DNA of 64,000 bases from Tetmemena sp. SeJ-2015. Taxonomy: Eukaryota; Ciliophora; Spirotrichea; Sporadotrichida; Oxytrichidae. The stretch lies in contig JAJKFJ010022828.1 in assembly GCA_027382625.1 (NCBI GenBank), forward strand, positions 248,001-312,000, written 5' to 3'. The notes beneath the pieces are model-generated. The model searched no databases. It had not been told where the DNA came from and saw only the letters and a program-made list of their open reading frames with translations. Each line of letters opens with the position of its first letter. The stretch's first letter is position 1. Position numbers and translations under genes: made by a program. Positions 29,187-39,005 of this stretch are shown in pieces.

Positions 29187-29513
29187 ATGAGCGCAGATCT
29201 GCATGATCTTTTGGCCCGCAAGGCGGCGCTTGAGGCCACGGCGCGAGATGGCCGGGCGGCTGGCGGCGATCGAGACCCGAGCTCGATTCGCACCAGGACC
29301 CGATTGGGGAGAGCGGGCGGTCGAGCGCGAAGGGGATGAGGTGCTTGAAGCTCGGGCGTGGCGGGCCAGCAGGAGCTTCGGATGATCGAGGCGGCGCTGG
29401 CGCGTCTTGCCACTGGCGAATACGGATTCTGCGCGAAATGCGGCGCCGAGATCGCCGCCGCGCGGCTGGATGCGCTGCCCTGGACCCCGCTTTGCCGGTC
29501 TTGTGCGGCTTAG
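29187..29513 (+). CDS. TraR/DksA family zinc-finger protein
   Basis: Small protein of the DksA/TraR C4-type zinc-finger family that can bind the RNA polymerase secondary channel. It starts MSADLHDLLARKAALEA at 29187. After shifts near 29245 and 29360 it reads MIEAALARLATGEYGFCAKC and GAEIAAARLDALPWTPLCRS C; the four Cys (CAKC ... CRSC) are intact. About 108 residues. It is divergent from the persulfide genes, with 195 bases between. Confidence 0.88.
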
Positions 29514-29553
29514 GGGGCAGGGCGCGCGGCGCACAGCAAAGGGGACAGATGGG

Positions 29554-29775
29554 ATGCAGGCGAGAGACATGAAGTATCCAGGGACAGGCAACTTGCTGAG
29601 CGATCTGGCCCAGGCCGGTCAGACGGCGGCATGGGCGACCTTGCAGGCGGAAATCCTGTCCCTCGCCGCACTTCTGCCCAGCCACGGGCCACAGCTTGAC
29701 CGGGCCGAGGCCGAGGCGCGGCGCCTGGCCGATGAGGCGCGGGTCGAGGCCAGTTTCGACAATATGCCGGTCTGA
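29554..29775 (+). CDS. Small hypothetical protein
   Basis: Not recognised. A 73-residue intact ORF from ATG 29554 (MQARDMKYPGTGNLLSDLAQ) or 58 bases... alternatively ATG 29569. Helical, with an amphipathic C-terminal part (LDRAEAEARRLADEARVEAS) and no membrane segment. It follows the DksA-like gene by 40 bases on the same strand and may be cotranscribed. Codon use fits the genome. Confidence 0.55.
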   Translation: MQARDMKYPGTGNLLSDLAQAGQTAAWATLQAEILSLAALLPSHGPQLDRAEAEARRLADEARVEASFDNMPV

Positions 29776-29903
29776 CGGGGCGATGCAGCGGGTCGATGCC
29801 GGGCTTTTGCCCGGCTTTTCCCGGCAAAGCCTTGCCAAGCCATGGGTTTTGTTTGTTAACTTCGCTTAAGTCGGCCGTTCAGGGCCGCAGGGCGGGGGGG
29901 CGG

Positions 29904-31628
29904 ATGACCGCGACGGGGGGCTTTGGCGGCACAGTCAACACCGAACGGGCAGGGCCGGGCGATGCGGTTCTGGTCGTCACTTTCGACAATCCGCCGGGCA
30001 ATGCGCTGACGGCGGGAATGCGGCGGGCGATGTTGCAGGCTTTGCCGAAGCGGCAGAGCCGGGCATTGCGCGGCGTGGTGATCGCGGGGGAGGCGCAACT
30101 TTCGGCCGCGAGTGATCGCGCGGGCGAGCCCCGCCGAGGCAGGTGCGCCCACACTTGTCGCGCGTGTCAGGCGCTTGGCGCCTTGCCCATTCCGGTCGTC
30201 GCCGCCCCGTCAGGCGCTGCGGTGGGCGGGGCACGACCTGGGCTTGCCGCCATGCCCGTGTCGCGACCGAGACGGGGCGGCTGATCTTTCCCGAGGCGGG
30301 GCTTGGCCTGCCGCCGCAGGGCGGCAGCACCCAGCGTCTGCCGCGTATGTGGGCGCGGCCGAAGCGCTGGACGTCCTTCTGTCCGGGCGGTCGGTTTCCG
30401 CCGAAGAGGGGCTGGCCCTGGGCCTGATCGACCAATTGGTCGCTGGCGAAGACCCGCTTCCCGCAGCCGTCGCGCGAGCCTATGCCATGGCGCAGCCGCG
30501 CCCCGGGTCGGCAAGGCCGAGGGGCTCGAGGATGTGGCGGGCTGGCAGCAAGGCGGTGGCGGCGGCCCGGCAAGAGCGGCGCGCGGCATCTGCCTGCGCC
30601 CGCGCGCATCATCGATTGTGGGCGATGCGGCGCTTTAGCCTGCCTTCGAGAACGGGCTGGCGCTGGAAGAGGTCGCCTTTGACATTGGCCGCACCGAGGA
30701 AGCCACGGCCTGATCGCGGCGGCCAGGCGGCGGGGGCGCGATCTGCCGCCCGCGTGGCCAAGGCCGCGCCGAAGGGATTCGCATCTGGCCCTGATCGGTG
30801 CGGCGCCGCAGATGGCCCCGCTGGCGCTGATCGCGCTCGGGCGCGGGCTCAAGGTCAGCTGGGTCGATGCCGACAAGCCGCGCCTCGCCGCCGGGATGCG
30901 CTGGGTGGCCCGAACGGCAAGGGCCGAGATGGGGGCCCGGGCGTCTGCCCCGGCGCAAAAGGATCCGACGGGGCGGGCCCTTGGGGCGGGGGCCGGGCTG
31001 GCGCGCAGCCCCCGGCGGGCCCGGGGACGGGCGATCCATGCCGGGGCGGGTCCGATTCGTCGTGATGCCCGGGCTCCTGCCCGTCCCCGAAATTGGTGGG
31101 GGCGTCGGAAGGCCGTGGTTTGCGCTGGCCCTTCGCCCGGATTTGGGGAAATGCCCTGCGGAAACCCCGTTTTCCGGGGCGGTCGGCTCGGGCTTTTGCC
31201 TTTAAGGCCCCCGGGTGGCGTCCGTTGGGGCGGGGGGCCCCGGGGGGGGCGGGGGCGCGGGCGCGGATGCTGGGCTGGGTGTGCCGAACGGGGGCTGAAA
31301 TGCGGGGAGGGTTCGGGCGCCGTGCCCGATTCCCCCGAGGCCCCCCCGCCGATGCCCATGGGGAGGGCGAGGGTTTTGCATCGCTGGCTGCGGCGAGGTG
31401 AACGAGGGATGCGGGTTTGGGTGCGCGGGTCGCGCGGCGGCCCTTTGGGTTCGACAATCCTTGCAGGGGTACCCTTCCCGCGTGGGGGGGGGCGATGCAT
31501 CAGGGGGGTCGCGCGGTCTTTTTGGGGCTGCCGCCCAGATGCAGCTGGTGGAAGGGAGCGTGTGGGAGCCTTTCGCCTGATCGACCGGGTATCCCAAAGG
31601 GGGGCGGATCCGAATGGCCGGGGTTGAC
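29904..31628 (+). CDS. Enoyl-CoA hydratase/3-hydroxyacyl-CoA dehydrogenase (FadJ-like), heavily damaged
   Basis: Fatty acid beta-oxidation enzyme of the multifunctional type. From ATG 29904 the hydratase part is clear: VLVVTFDNPPGNALTAGMRR, PIPVVAAPSGAAVGG, LIFPEAGLGL, and GAAEALDVLLSGRSVSAEEG LALGLIDQLVAG. The link to the dehydrogenase part reads ALEEVAFD then HLALIGAAPQMAPLALIALG with KVSWVDAD. Beyond 30.93 kb the sequence fills with G and C runs and cannot be read; a fragment QLVEGSVWEPFA near 31540 suggests the gene continues. The end is uncertain. More than a dozen breaks; whether it is a true pseudogene cannot be decided because of sequence quality. Confidence 0.6.
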
Positions 31629-31691
31629 CCCGGGTTGGGGCCCCGGCCCCAGGGCAGGGCCCCAGCCCCGGAAGTGCCCAGCACGACCGCA

Positions 31692-31874
31692 TCACCCCCT
31701 GGCCGAAACCGCCAGCGCGCCCATGTTGATCACGACGACGCGCTGCAATTCGGACCGCATCCCTTCGTCGGGCAGACCGGCACGGCGCACGCGCAGGGCG
31801 CGCATCACGCAATAGAACAGGCCCGCGACACCGACCAGCGACACAAGGGTTCCTACCCAGACCATGGCCTGCAT
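31692..31874 (-). CDS. Small conserved membrane protein
   Basis: From ATG 31874, MQAMVWVGTLVSLVGVAGLF YCVMRALRVRRAGLPDEGMR and QRVVVINMGALAVSA: an N-terminal membrane helix, a basic/acidic linker and the start of a second helix that is cut by a frame change near 31700. Such about 70-residue two-helix proteins recur in Rhodobacteraceae; function unknown. It is divergent from gapR. The intact C-terminus probably lies in the unreadable stretch to 31.67 kb. Confidence 0.6.
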   Translation of the reverse strand: MQAMVWVGTLVSLVGVAGLFYCVMRALRVRRAGLPDEGMRSELQRVVVINMGALAVSARG

Positions 31875-32046
31875 TCTGCGGCTTCCTTCTTTTTGATCTC
31901 GCATCCCCCGCCTCTTGGCTAACGGCTGCCCGCCCGCCGCGCAAGCAAAGATCGGCTCAGAGGGGGCGAAGTTGGGGGTTGAAGCGGTGGGCAGGGCCGC
32001 GCTATCTGCGACGGCCTGATCCGGTGAAACAGCAAGGAGTGCCGCC

Positions 32047-32301
32047 ATGGCCGACGCAAGTGACAGCTACGGTATCGCCGCGGACGAGCTGCGCCAGTTC
32101 ATCGAACGCTACGAGCAGCTCGAGAGCGAGAAAAAGGACGTGGCCGAGCAGCAGAAAGAGCTGATGGCCGAGGCCAAGGGGCGCGGCTATGACACCAAGG
32201 TGCTGCGCAAGGTCGTGGCGCTGCGCAAGCGCAAGCCCGACGAGATCGCCGAGGAAGAGGCCGTGCTTGAGATGTACAAGACCGCTCTGGGCATGGCCTG
32301 A
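32047..32301 (+). CDS. gapR: GapR family nucleoid-associated protein (DUF2312)
   Basis: Binds AT-rich, overtwisted DNA ahead of replication forks and helps cell-cycle progression in alphaproteobacteria. The intact 84-residue protein (IAADELRQFIERYEQLESEK ... KEVMAEAKGRGYD-like core reading KELMAEAKGRGYDTKVLRKV) matches the family over its full length; the coiled coil and C-terminal region RKRKPDEIAEEEAVLEMY are present. The RBS AAGGAG lies eight bases before ATG 32047. A hairpin terminator follows. Confidence 0.93.
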   Translation: MADASDSYGIAADELRQFIERYEQLESEKKDVAEQQKELMAEAKGRGYDTKVLRKVVALRKRKPDEIAEEEAVLEMYKTALGMA

Positions 32302-32310
32302 GGCCGGTTG

Positions 32311-32332
32311 CGCCCCCGGCTGTCCGGGGGCG
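32311..32332 (+). terminator. Hairpin after gapR
   Basis: Perfect stem CGCCCCCGG (32311-32319) / CCGGGGGCG (32324-32332) with loop ctgt, ten bases after the gapR stop. The following T tract is weak (TTC), so termination efficiency is uncertain. Confidence 0.65.
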
Positions 32333-32422
32333 TTCGACATTTGCGGCATCCTGCGCAAAGGGCTTTCGGCGGCAGCAGGTTGCCCCATTCCATAGCCCGG
32401 CTGGCGCCCGGGCACCCACGCG

Positions 32423-32779
32423 CTACTTTTCCAGATGCTGCAAGACGTTCAAGAGCTTGCCCGCCGGATCGTTTACATAGAAGCGCCGCACCCCCCAGGG
32501 TTCCTCGACCGGGCCGTAGAGGATGGGGCATCCCATGGCGCGGGCGCGCGCCAGAATCTCATCCAGATTGCCGACCTCGATCGACAGATCGGGCACCGCC
32601 GTCCCCGAGCCGCCTTCGCTTGCGATGCTGATCTGGACCGGCGCGCTTGTCCCCGCCACCAGAGTCGCGATCCAGCCAAAGTCCATGGCGGGCGTCAGCC
32701 CGAAAAGCTGTTCGTAAAAGGCCCGCGTCTCTGCGACATCCGCCGCGAAGACATTGGCCACAATCCGCAAGACTGCCAT
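32423..32779 (-). CDS. VOC (glyoxalase-fold) family protein
   Basis: Small metal-dependent fold of the glyoxalase/bleomycin-resistance/dioxygenase superfamily; the substrate is unknown. The intact 118-residue protein shows RIVANVFAADVAETRAFYEQ LFGL at the N-terminus and EEPWGVRRFYVNDPAGKLLN VLQHL at the C-terminus, the usual second half of the fold. It converges with gapR. 163 bases with no visible gene follow before the next ORF. Confidence 0.85.
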   Translation of the reverse strand: MAVLRIVANVFAADVAETRAFYEQLFGLTPAMDFGWIATLVAGTSAPVQISIASEGGSGTAVPDLSIEVGNLDEILARARAMGCPILYGPVEEPWGVRRFYVNDPAGKLLNVLQHLEK

Positions 32780-32942
32780 CCGCTCCCTCCGATCCTTGTC
32801 TTGGACACATCCATGCCCGCGCCGGGGCAGGTCTCAGCCGGATCAAAGACGGGCAAGGCGTCCTTTGGCCCCGTCGGTCAACCTGTCGCCGTCCCGGGCC
32901 GTTTCCCCGACCCACAGCGACACAGGCGGCGCTTTGCAGCCG

Positions 32943-33810
32943 TCATGCCGCGATGAAGGTGACGCCGGGCATCTGGCGGATCAGGGCCACATCCTCGGCA
33001 TAGCGGGCGGTCATCGCGGTCACGATCTCATCGGTCCAGCCGGGCAGGGTGAACTCCATCTCGACCTTGTCCTTTAGCGCGAACTTGTCGAGGAAGGCCG
33101 AAACGATGCGGCGGCGCTGCTGGATCGAGGCGGGCGGGTGCGTCTCCACGTAATTTGCATCCGGGCCATGCCTTCGGGCGACATGATGCCGACAGCAGCT
33201 CGTCGGTTTCCTCGAGCCGGTCGTGTCGTCATGGCCCGAGACGCCTGCAAGACTTCGGGCCAGAATCAACGGCGTGTCCTCGTCGCACCAGATCACCAGC
33301 GGCACGCCGGGATTCTGGCGCAGGATCTGGATGCCCACATCCGACCAGCGCAGGGGCGGCGGGATCGGAACCTTCGATGAATTCCTCATGGTCTTGCCTT
33401 CTGCTTCTCGAACAGGGCCGGCAGGAAGGTCGCCGGGTTGCGGATCGACAGGTGGAATTCGGCCTCGATCTCGGGGAAGATCTGGGTAAAGGCACGGATG
33501 CGTTCGCCGCGAAGCCATACATCTGGCCGCGCAGCACCCATTGCGGGAAGGACAGGAAGCTGTCCCAGGACAGGACCAGCCGCTCGGCCAGATCCTCGTC
33601 CATGATCTGTTCCAGCACCAGTGCCTGGGTCTCGACCGTGGCCGAACCGCCCTTGAGTTGCACCGCCGTGTCGCGCAGCAGCTTGCGATAGCGTGTCGGC
33701 GCCGGAACGACGATGCCCTTCTCGGCCAGCAGGCCGCGGTTTTTCCACAGGCAGCGGATGAGACGTTCCTCATCCGTGCAATGGGCGCCAAGGTGATAGA
33801 CGATGCGCAT
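32943..33810 (-). CDS. Hypothetical protein, sulfotransferase-like N-terminus
   Basis: Not assigned to a named enzyme. It starts MRIVYHLGAHCTDEERLIRC at 33810; the opening (hydrophobic strand, then GAH) and LVLSWDSFLSFPQWVLRGQM, FTQIFPEIEAEFHLSIRNPA TFLPALFEKQ resemble rhodobacterial proteins of a P-loop/sulfotransferase-like fold that lack a clear PAPS motif here. Frame changes near 33505, 33385 and 33190 precede the end FTLPGWTDEIVTAMTARYAE. About 290 residues. It is divergent from the iron-type permease. Confidence 0.6.
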
Positions 33811-33913
33811 GGATCGGGGCCTGCTCGGGTCTTGTTGGGCCGGAACGGCCATTTTCGGCAGTATACGGCGTTTTCTTTACAGATAAACCGCTTTCCTGTA
33901 AGCCGCCGCCAAG

Positions 33914-35552
33914 ATGTCCGAGCAAATCCGTCAACTTCCCCGCCGCCCGTCGCGCCGCCTGCCGTTGCGCTTCGACCCCTGGTCTTTGGGCGCGCTGTTG
34001 ATCGCGGGGCTGGTGCTGGCGCCGGTTCTGTCGGTGGTGGGGATCGCCTTCCATCCGGTCGAGAATATCTGGCCCCATCTGGCCCAGTCGGTGCTGCCGC
34101 GCTATCTGCGCACGACCTTCCTGTTGATGGCCATGGTGGCGGCGCTGACCGCGTCGGTCGGCACCGGGGCGGCCTGGCTGGTCAGCATGTATGATTTCCC
34201 GGCGCGCCGCTGGCTGGACCATGCGCTGCTTTCCCTCTGGCGATCCCGGCCTATGTCGGCGGCCTATGCGCTGGTCGATGTGCCTGGAATTATGCGGGCC
34301 GGTGCAGCGGCGCGCTTGCGCGCGCGATGGGCTGGACTCGAGCGGCGCGACTACTGGTTCCCCGAGCCCGTCGCTCGGGCGGCGGGGCTTGGTCCTCTCG
34401 GCGGCGCTGTATCCTATGTCTATCTTCTGGCCCGCGCGGCCTTTCGCGAGCAATCGGGCTGCACCTATGAGGTGGCCCGCGCGCTGGGGCGGGCCCTGGG
34501 GCCTGTTCCGCCGCGTCGGCCTGCCATGGCGCGCCCGCCATCGCGGCGGGCGTGCGCTGGCGATGATGGAGACCTTGGCCGATTACGGCGCGATCACCTA
34601 TTTCGGGTGCAGACGCTGACGGCGGGGATCTTCTCGACCTGGCTGGATGGCGGCAATGCCGGTGGCGCGGCGCAGATCGCCTGTGTGGTTCTGGGCCTGA
34701 TCGTCACGCTGGTCGCGCTGGAGCGGGTGTCGCGGCGCAATGCCCGCTTTCATCGCGTCGGCCGGTCGCAACGCCCGATCGCCCGGACGCAGCTGGACGG
34801 GCGGCAGGGCTGGATCGCCTTCGCCCTTTGTCTTTTGCCCTTTGCCTGCGGCTTTCTGCTGCCGGTCGGCGTGATGCTGTTCCACGCCTCGCAGGCGCCC
34901 GCGCAATGGCTGGCGCCGGGGCTGCTGGTGGCGCTGAAGAACACGCTGCTGGTGGCGGGGCTGGCGTCGCTGGCCACGGTGGCGGCGGCCCTTCTGGCGG
35001 TTTACGGGCTGCGCCTGTCGGGCAGCGCGCGGGGCGCTGGCTTTTGCCCCTGACGACGCTGGGTTATGCCACGCCCGGCGCGGTGCTGGCGGTGGGGATC
35101 CTGATTCCGCTGGCCGCGCTGGACAACCGCGTGGCCGATGCATCGAGGCGCTGACGCACGACCCCGGCTGATGATCACCGGCACCGCTTCGGCGGGCGTG
35201 GCCTATCGTCGTTCTTGCGGCCAGCGCGCGGTGAAGCGCCGTGGATCTCGCCTCGGCCGCATGCGCACGCTGCCGATGGCGGCCTCGCCGGCGGGCGGTG
35301 CGGCTGCGGGCGGTCTACCTGCCGCTGATGCGCGGGTCGGTCGCCACGGCGCTGCTGGTGGTGTTCGTCGATTGCGTCAAGGAATTGCCCGCGACGCTGC
35401 TGCTGCGGCCGTTCAATTACAACACGCTTTCGACCCGCGTCTTCGAGCTGGCCTCGCTCGAGCGCCTGTCGGAAGCCGCGCCCGCCGCCCTTCTGGTCAT
35501 GGGCATCGGCCTTGCCGCCGTGGCGGTCCTGGCCCGCACCAACCGCGCCTAG
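33914..35552 (+). CDS. Fe(3+)-type ABC transporter permease (FbpB/SfuB-like)
   Basis: Two-domain membrane subunit of ferric-iron or thiamine-type importers. It starts MSEQIRQLPRRPSRRLPLRF at 33914; helices include LGALLIAGLVLAPVLSVVGI and TTFLLMAMVAALTASVGTGA. ALLVALKNTLLVAGLAS-type segments (LLVALKNTLLVAGLASLATV) mark the second half, and the C-terminal ATPase contact reads FVDCVKELPATLLLRPFNYN and TLSTRVFELASLERLSEAAP. Frame changes near 34230, 34290, 34380, 34520, 35030 and 35150-35300. About 545 residues. Neither an ATPase nor a binding protein gene is adjacent. Confidence 0.88.
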
Positions 35553-35595
35553 ACCCTTGCGGGAAACGCCCGGCCTGATGTATGGGAAGCGCGCT

Positions 35596-35671
35596 GCCCT
35601 TATAGCTCAGCTGGTAGAGCACCTGATTTGTAATCAGGGGGTCGCGGGTTCAAGTCCTGCTGGGGGCACCA
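35596..35671 (+). tRNA. tRNA-Thr (anticodon TGT)
   Basis: Full cloverleaf of 76 bases including an encoded CCA. The acceptor stem GCCCTTA pairs with TGGGGGC, the D arm is GCTCAGCTGGTAGAGC, the anticodon stem CCTGA/TCAGG encloses TTTGTAA (anticodon TGT), and the T arm is GCGGG-TTCAAGT-CCTGC. It lies alone between the iron-type permease and the methyltransferase gene; both neighbours are about 45 to 190 bases away. Confidence 0.95.
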
Positions 35672-35862
35672 CATTTCCTCTGCAAACCGGATGGCCTGTC
35701 CTGCGCTCTGGCGCCGCGCCGAGTATCGTTGACCGGCGCTGCTCCCATCCTTGGGCCGCCGTCTGACCGCGCTTCGCATGGCCCCGCTTGTCAGGACGCG
35801 GGCCGGGGCCTTTACGCAAGCCGCCATCCTGCCTAACCATGGCGGCGAAGGGCAGGGGCGGC

Positions 35863-36661
35863 ATGGCGGAACCCACGGAATTGACACGCAGGGCCATGGC
35901 CGAGCTGCAAGGCCTGGCCCAGGGTCCGGCCAGCCCCGAGGGGCTGAACCGTGCGCTGCGTCTTCTGGCGAAATGGCGGTCGCAAATTCTGGCGAACACG
36001 GTGGCCCATCGCGGCGGGACGCGCCTCCCGTCCGGCCCATTCGCAGGTATGGACTATGCGGTGCGCGTCTCCGAGGGCGCCCGCGCCGCGCGTCTTCTGG
36101 GCGCCTATGAGGCGAGCCTCGATCCGGTGATCGAGACGATCGTCGCCCGCCCCTATCCCTGGTGATCGATATCGGCTGCGCGAGGGGTTCTATGCCGTGG
36201 GTCTGGCCCGGCGCATGGCGCAAAGCCGCATCCTGGCCCGCGACATCGCGCCCCGTGCCCAGGCGCTGTGCCGCGATCTGGCGGCGGCGAATGGCGTGGC
36301 GGATCGGGTGGAGGTGGGCGGCGTCTTTGGCCATGGCGACTTTGCCTTGGCGCTGGGCCAGCCCACGGTGATCCTCTGCGATATCGAAGGGGGCGAGGCC
36401 GAGCTTCTGGACCCCATGGCCGCGCCCGGGCTTCTGGCAGCGGATATTCTGGTCGAGGTGCATGAAGGCCCGCATCCCGGCCTGACCGACAGGCTGACCG
36501 CCCGTTTCGCCGCCAGCCATCGCGTCACCCGGATCGACCGCAGGCTTGCGTCGACCGCCTGCCGACTGGGCCGAACGCCTGTCGGACCTTGACCGGCTGC
36601 TGCTACTTTGGAATGGCGCGCCGCGCCGACGCCCTGGCTTTGGATGGAGCGGCGCGCGTGA
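35863..36661 (+). CDS. Class I SAM-dependent methyltransferase
   Basis: The substrate is unknown. It starts MAEPTELTRRAMAELQGLAQ at 35863 (another in-frame ATG at 35839). After a shift near 36165 the SAM motif reads VIDIGCA-GFYAVGLARRM, and QPTVILCDIEGGEAELLDP is the acidic motif IV region; DILVEVHEGPHPGLTDRLTA follows. A last shift near 36600 leads to the TGA at 36659-36661. About 265 residues. The glycosyltransferase gene starts nine bases later, so both may modify the same surface molecule. Confidence 0.75.
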
Positions 36662-36669
36662 CCTGGCCA

Positions 36670-38270
36670 ATGCCGCGATCTGGTATGCGCCCGATGGCTA
36701 TGACCCGGCCGAAAAGGGCATCAATGGCGCCGGGTCGCGGGCGAAAGCTTCCTGCGCGGCTTCCTGCGCCATGCCGAGGGCCGAGGAATTCGTCTGCCTG
36801 ACCCACGGTCCGGGAGACGAGCAGCATTTCCAGGCCTTTGCCGCGCGCCAGGGCGTGACCCGTCCGATCCGCGGCGTGCGGCTTGAGGCATCCGGCCAGA
36901 TCGCTCCGGTTGCGGTGATCAGCTATCCCAGCCCGAATTTCGCGACCGAATGCTGGCGGCGTGCGCCGCTTGGCGGGGCGGCCCACGCGATCTGCGGCAT
37001 CACCCATACCACCGCCACCAAGGCCGTGATTGCAGGGCATGTTCGACTGGTGCGCCCCGAAAACCCCCGGGATCGCCTGCCCGGCGCGTCAAAGCCTCGC
37101 TCGAGGCGCAGATGACGCGAAGCCCCTTCCTTGCCGCGCGGTTCCTGGGCCTGTCCCGCCGCGCCCGCTGCTGCCGGTGCTGGCCGCTGGGGTGCATTGC
37201 GACGATTTCACCCCCGTCCCGGGGGCGGGCGCCGCCCTGCGCTCGCGGCTGGGGCATTCGGCGGGGCCGATATGCCTGCGCCATAAATCGCCCGCCTGAC
37301 CCCGCATGAGAAATTCGATCCCTGCCGCTGTACCTGGCGCTCGCCCGTGCGCAGCGCCAGACCGGGGGGCGGTTCCATCTGCTGCTCTGCGGCCAGTTCC
37401 GCGACGATTACGCCCGCAAGGTTTTTGCCGAGGGGCGCGGGCAGATGCCGAGTGGGTTCATATCCTCGATGGCGCAGGCGCCGGGGCGCAAGCCACCCTT
37501 TCGGCGCGCAGGATTTCCTTTTCCGATCGACAATGTGCAGGGAACCTCGGTTGGCCCCGGTCGAGGCATGGCGGGCCTTCCCGGTGATTTCGTGACCGAC
37601 TGGGACGGACTGCCGACACGGTGACCCAGGATGTCGGATCGCGTGCCACAAGGCCGCGGCCGATCTGACCGGCCTATTGCGGCCTGGCCATTTCGGCGGG
37701 GACCGATGGGTATGTGCAGGTATCTCAGTCATGTCGGCGTTGACCGGGTGATTGCGGGCGCTGAGGCGGCGCTGGTGGCCTTGGGCAGCATGCGGGGCTG
37801 CGGCCCCGATGGGCGGCGGGCCGGGCGCGGGCCAGGGCGCTTTACATGGCGCGTGTCCCGCGGACGCCTCTGGGTGAACGCGGCGATCCTGGCCGCGGGC
37901 GCGGGAACCTCTGCCCCCCCGGCGCCGCTTGGGCCCGCTGCGCCTGCCGCCCGCGCCGTCGCCGGGCGTGTTCTTTGCAGCCTATCCCAGCCGCAGCGGC
38001 CCAGATGTGACCCGCCGCTTCCGCGCCAGCCTGCGCCATGACCGGCCCGATCTGGCGGCGACCCTGGCGCTGCGTGACTATGCCGGGGTGAAGCGGATCT
38101 TCGAATCCCCCGCCCATGTCGCCCGTGTCCTGGCCGCGCTGGACGAGGCGGGGGCCGAGGGGGCGGAAGCGGGCGATCTGGCGCGACGCAGCGAATTGCC
38201 GGGCCGGGCGCTTTTGCGCATCCTGCTCTGGCTCTTGAAATACGATCTTGCCGAGGAGGTGCCGCCCTGA
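36670..38270 (+). CDS. Glycosyltransferase (GT4-like), frame broken
   Basis: Nucleotide-sugar glycosyltransferase, acceptor unknown. One base appears to be missing right after ATG 36670 (expected M-A-IWYAPDGYDPAEKGING). Recognisable parts: EEFVCLTHGPGDEQHFQAFA, AHAICGITHTTATKAV, VHCDDFTPVPGAGAAL, RFHLLLCGQFRDDYARKVFA and, across frames, APVEA with a following GLPV, the GT4 nucleotide-sugar motif. The C-terminus is continuous from about 37.9 kb: VFFAAYPSRSGPDVTRRFRA to LLKYDLAEEVPP at 38270. At least eight frame changes. About 530 residues. Confidence 0.65.
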
Positions 38271-38991
38271 CCGCGAAGACAGCCCTGATCACCGGCGCGG
38301 GGGCAGGCATCGGCCGCGCCACCGCGCGCCTTCTGCGCGAGGCCGGATGGCAGGTCGCGCTGATGGGCGGCGGGCCGAGGCGCTGCAGGAAACGGGCGGC
38401 GGCGGCGCCGGCGCTGATCCCGCCCCGGGGATGTCGGCCTGCCCGGCATGTGGCATGCGGCCTTCGCCGGATCGCGGGGGAATGGGCAGGCTGGACTTCT
38501 CTTCAACAACGCGGGCATATCGCTGCCGGGGCGCCCCATCGACGAGATCGCGGTCGGGGCTGGCTGGGACTTGCCAGACAAAATCTCCGGCATGTTCCTC
38601 TGCGCCCGCGCGGCATTCGGCCTGATGCGCGGGAGGGACCCCCAGGGGGGGAGATCATCAACAACGGCTCGGTCTCGGCCCATTTCCGCCCGGTCGGTTC
38701 CCTATACATGTCGAAACATGCCGTCAGCGGGCTGACCAGACCCTTGGCTGGATTGGCCGCCGCTTCGGCATCGCCTGCGGGCAGATCGACATCGGCAATG
38801 CGATGACCGATATGGCGGCGCGGTTCCAGGATGGCGTGCCGCAGGCCGATGGCAGCATCCGCAAAGAGCCGGTGATGCCGGTCGAGGATGTGGCGCGCAC
38901 CGTCCTGCACATGGCCAGCCTGCCGCCGGATGTGAACATGCCCTTCGCCACGATCATGGCGCGCGACATGCCCTTCCTAGGCCGGGGCTGA
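38267..38991 (+). CDS. Short-chain dehydrogenase/reductase (SDR)
   Basis: NAD(P)-dependent oxidoreductase; the substrate is unknown. The Rossmann motif TALITGAGAGIGRATARLLR opens the protein, NNAGISLPGRP gives the NNAG motif, and SLYMSKHAVSGLTR the YxxxK catalytic pair. The C-terminus EPVMPVEDVARTVLHMASLP and PFATIMARDMPFLGRG is continuous. The start codon is not clear; an ATG overlapping the upstream stop seems to have lost a base or changed to CTG at 38267. Shifts occur near 38370, 38450, 38560, 38640 and 38750. About 240 residues. Confidence 0.8.
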
Positions 38992-39005
38992 CCGGGCCGT
39001 CCGCC

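Noticed and set aside
29856..29869. TTAA-N6-TTAA upstream of the FadJ-like gene as a CtrA box
   Set aside because: The spacer is 6, not 7. It could be a box with a lost base given the indel rate, but this cannot be claimed.
30900..31700. Separate new genes in the G/C-rich patch (long plus and minus frames)
   Set aside because: Frames are extremely Gly/Arg/Pro-rich, match no family and coincide with homopolymer runs; best explained as poor sequence.
33818..33912. Fur or Irr box before the iron-type permease
   Set aside because: The stretch is relatively AT-rich but shows no convincing palindrome of either type.
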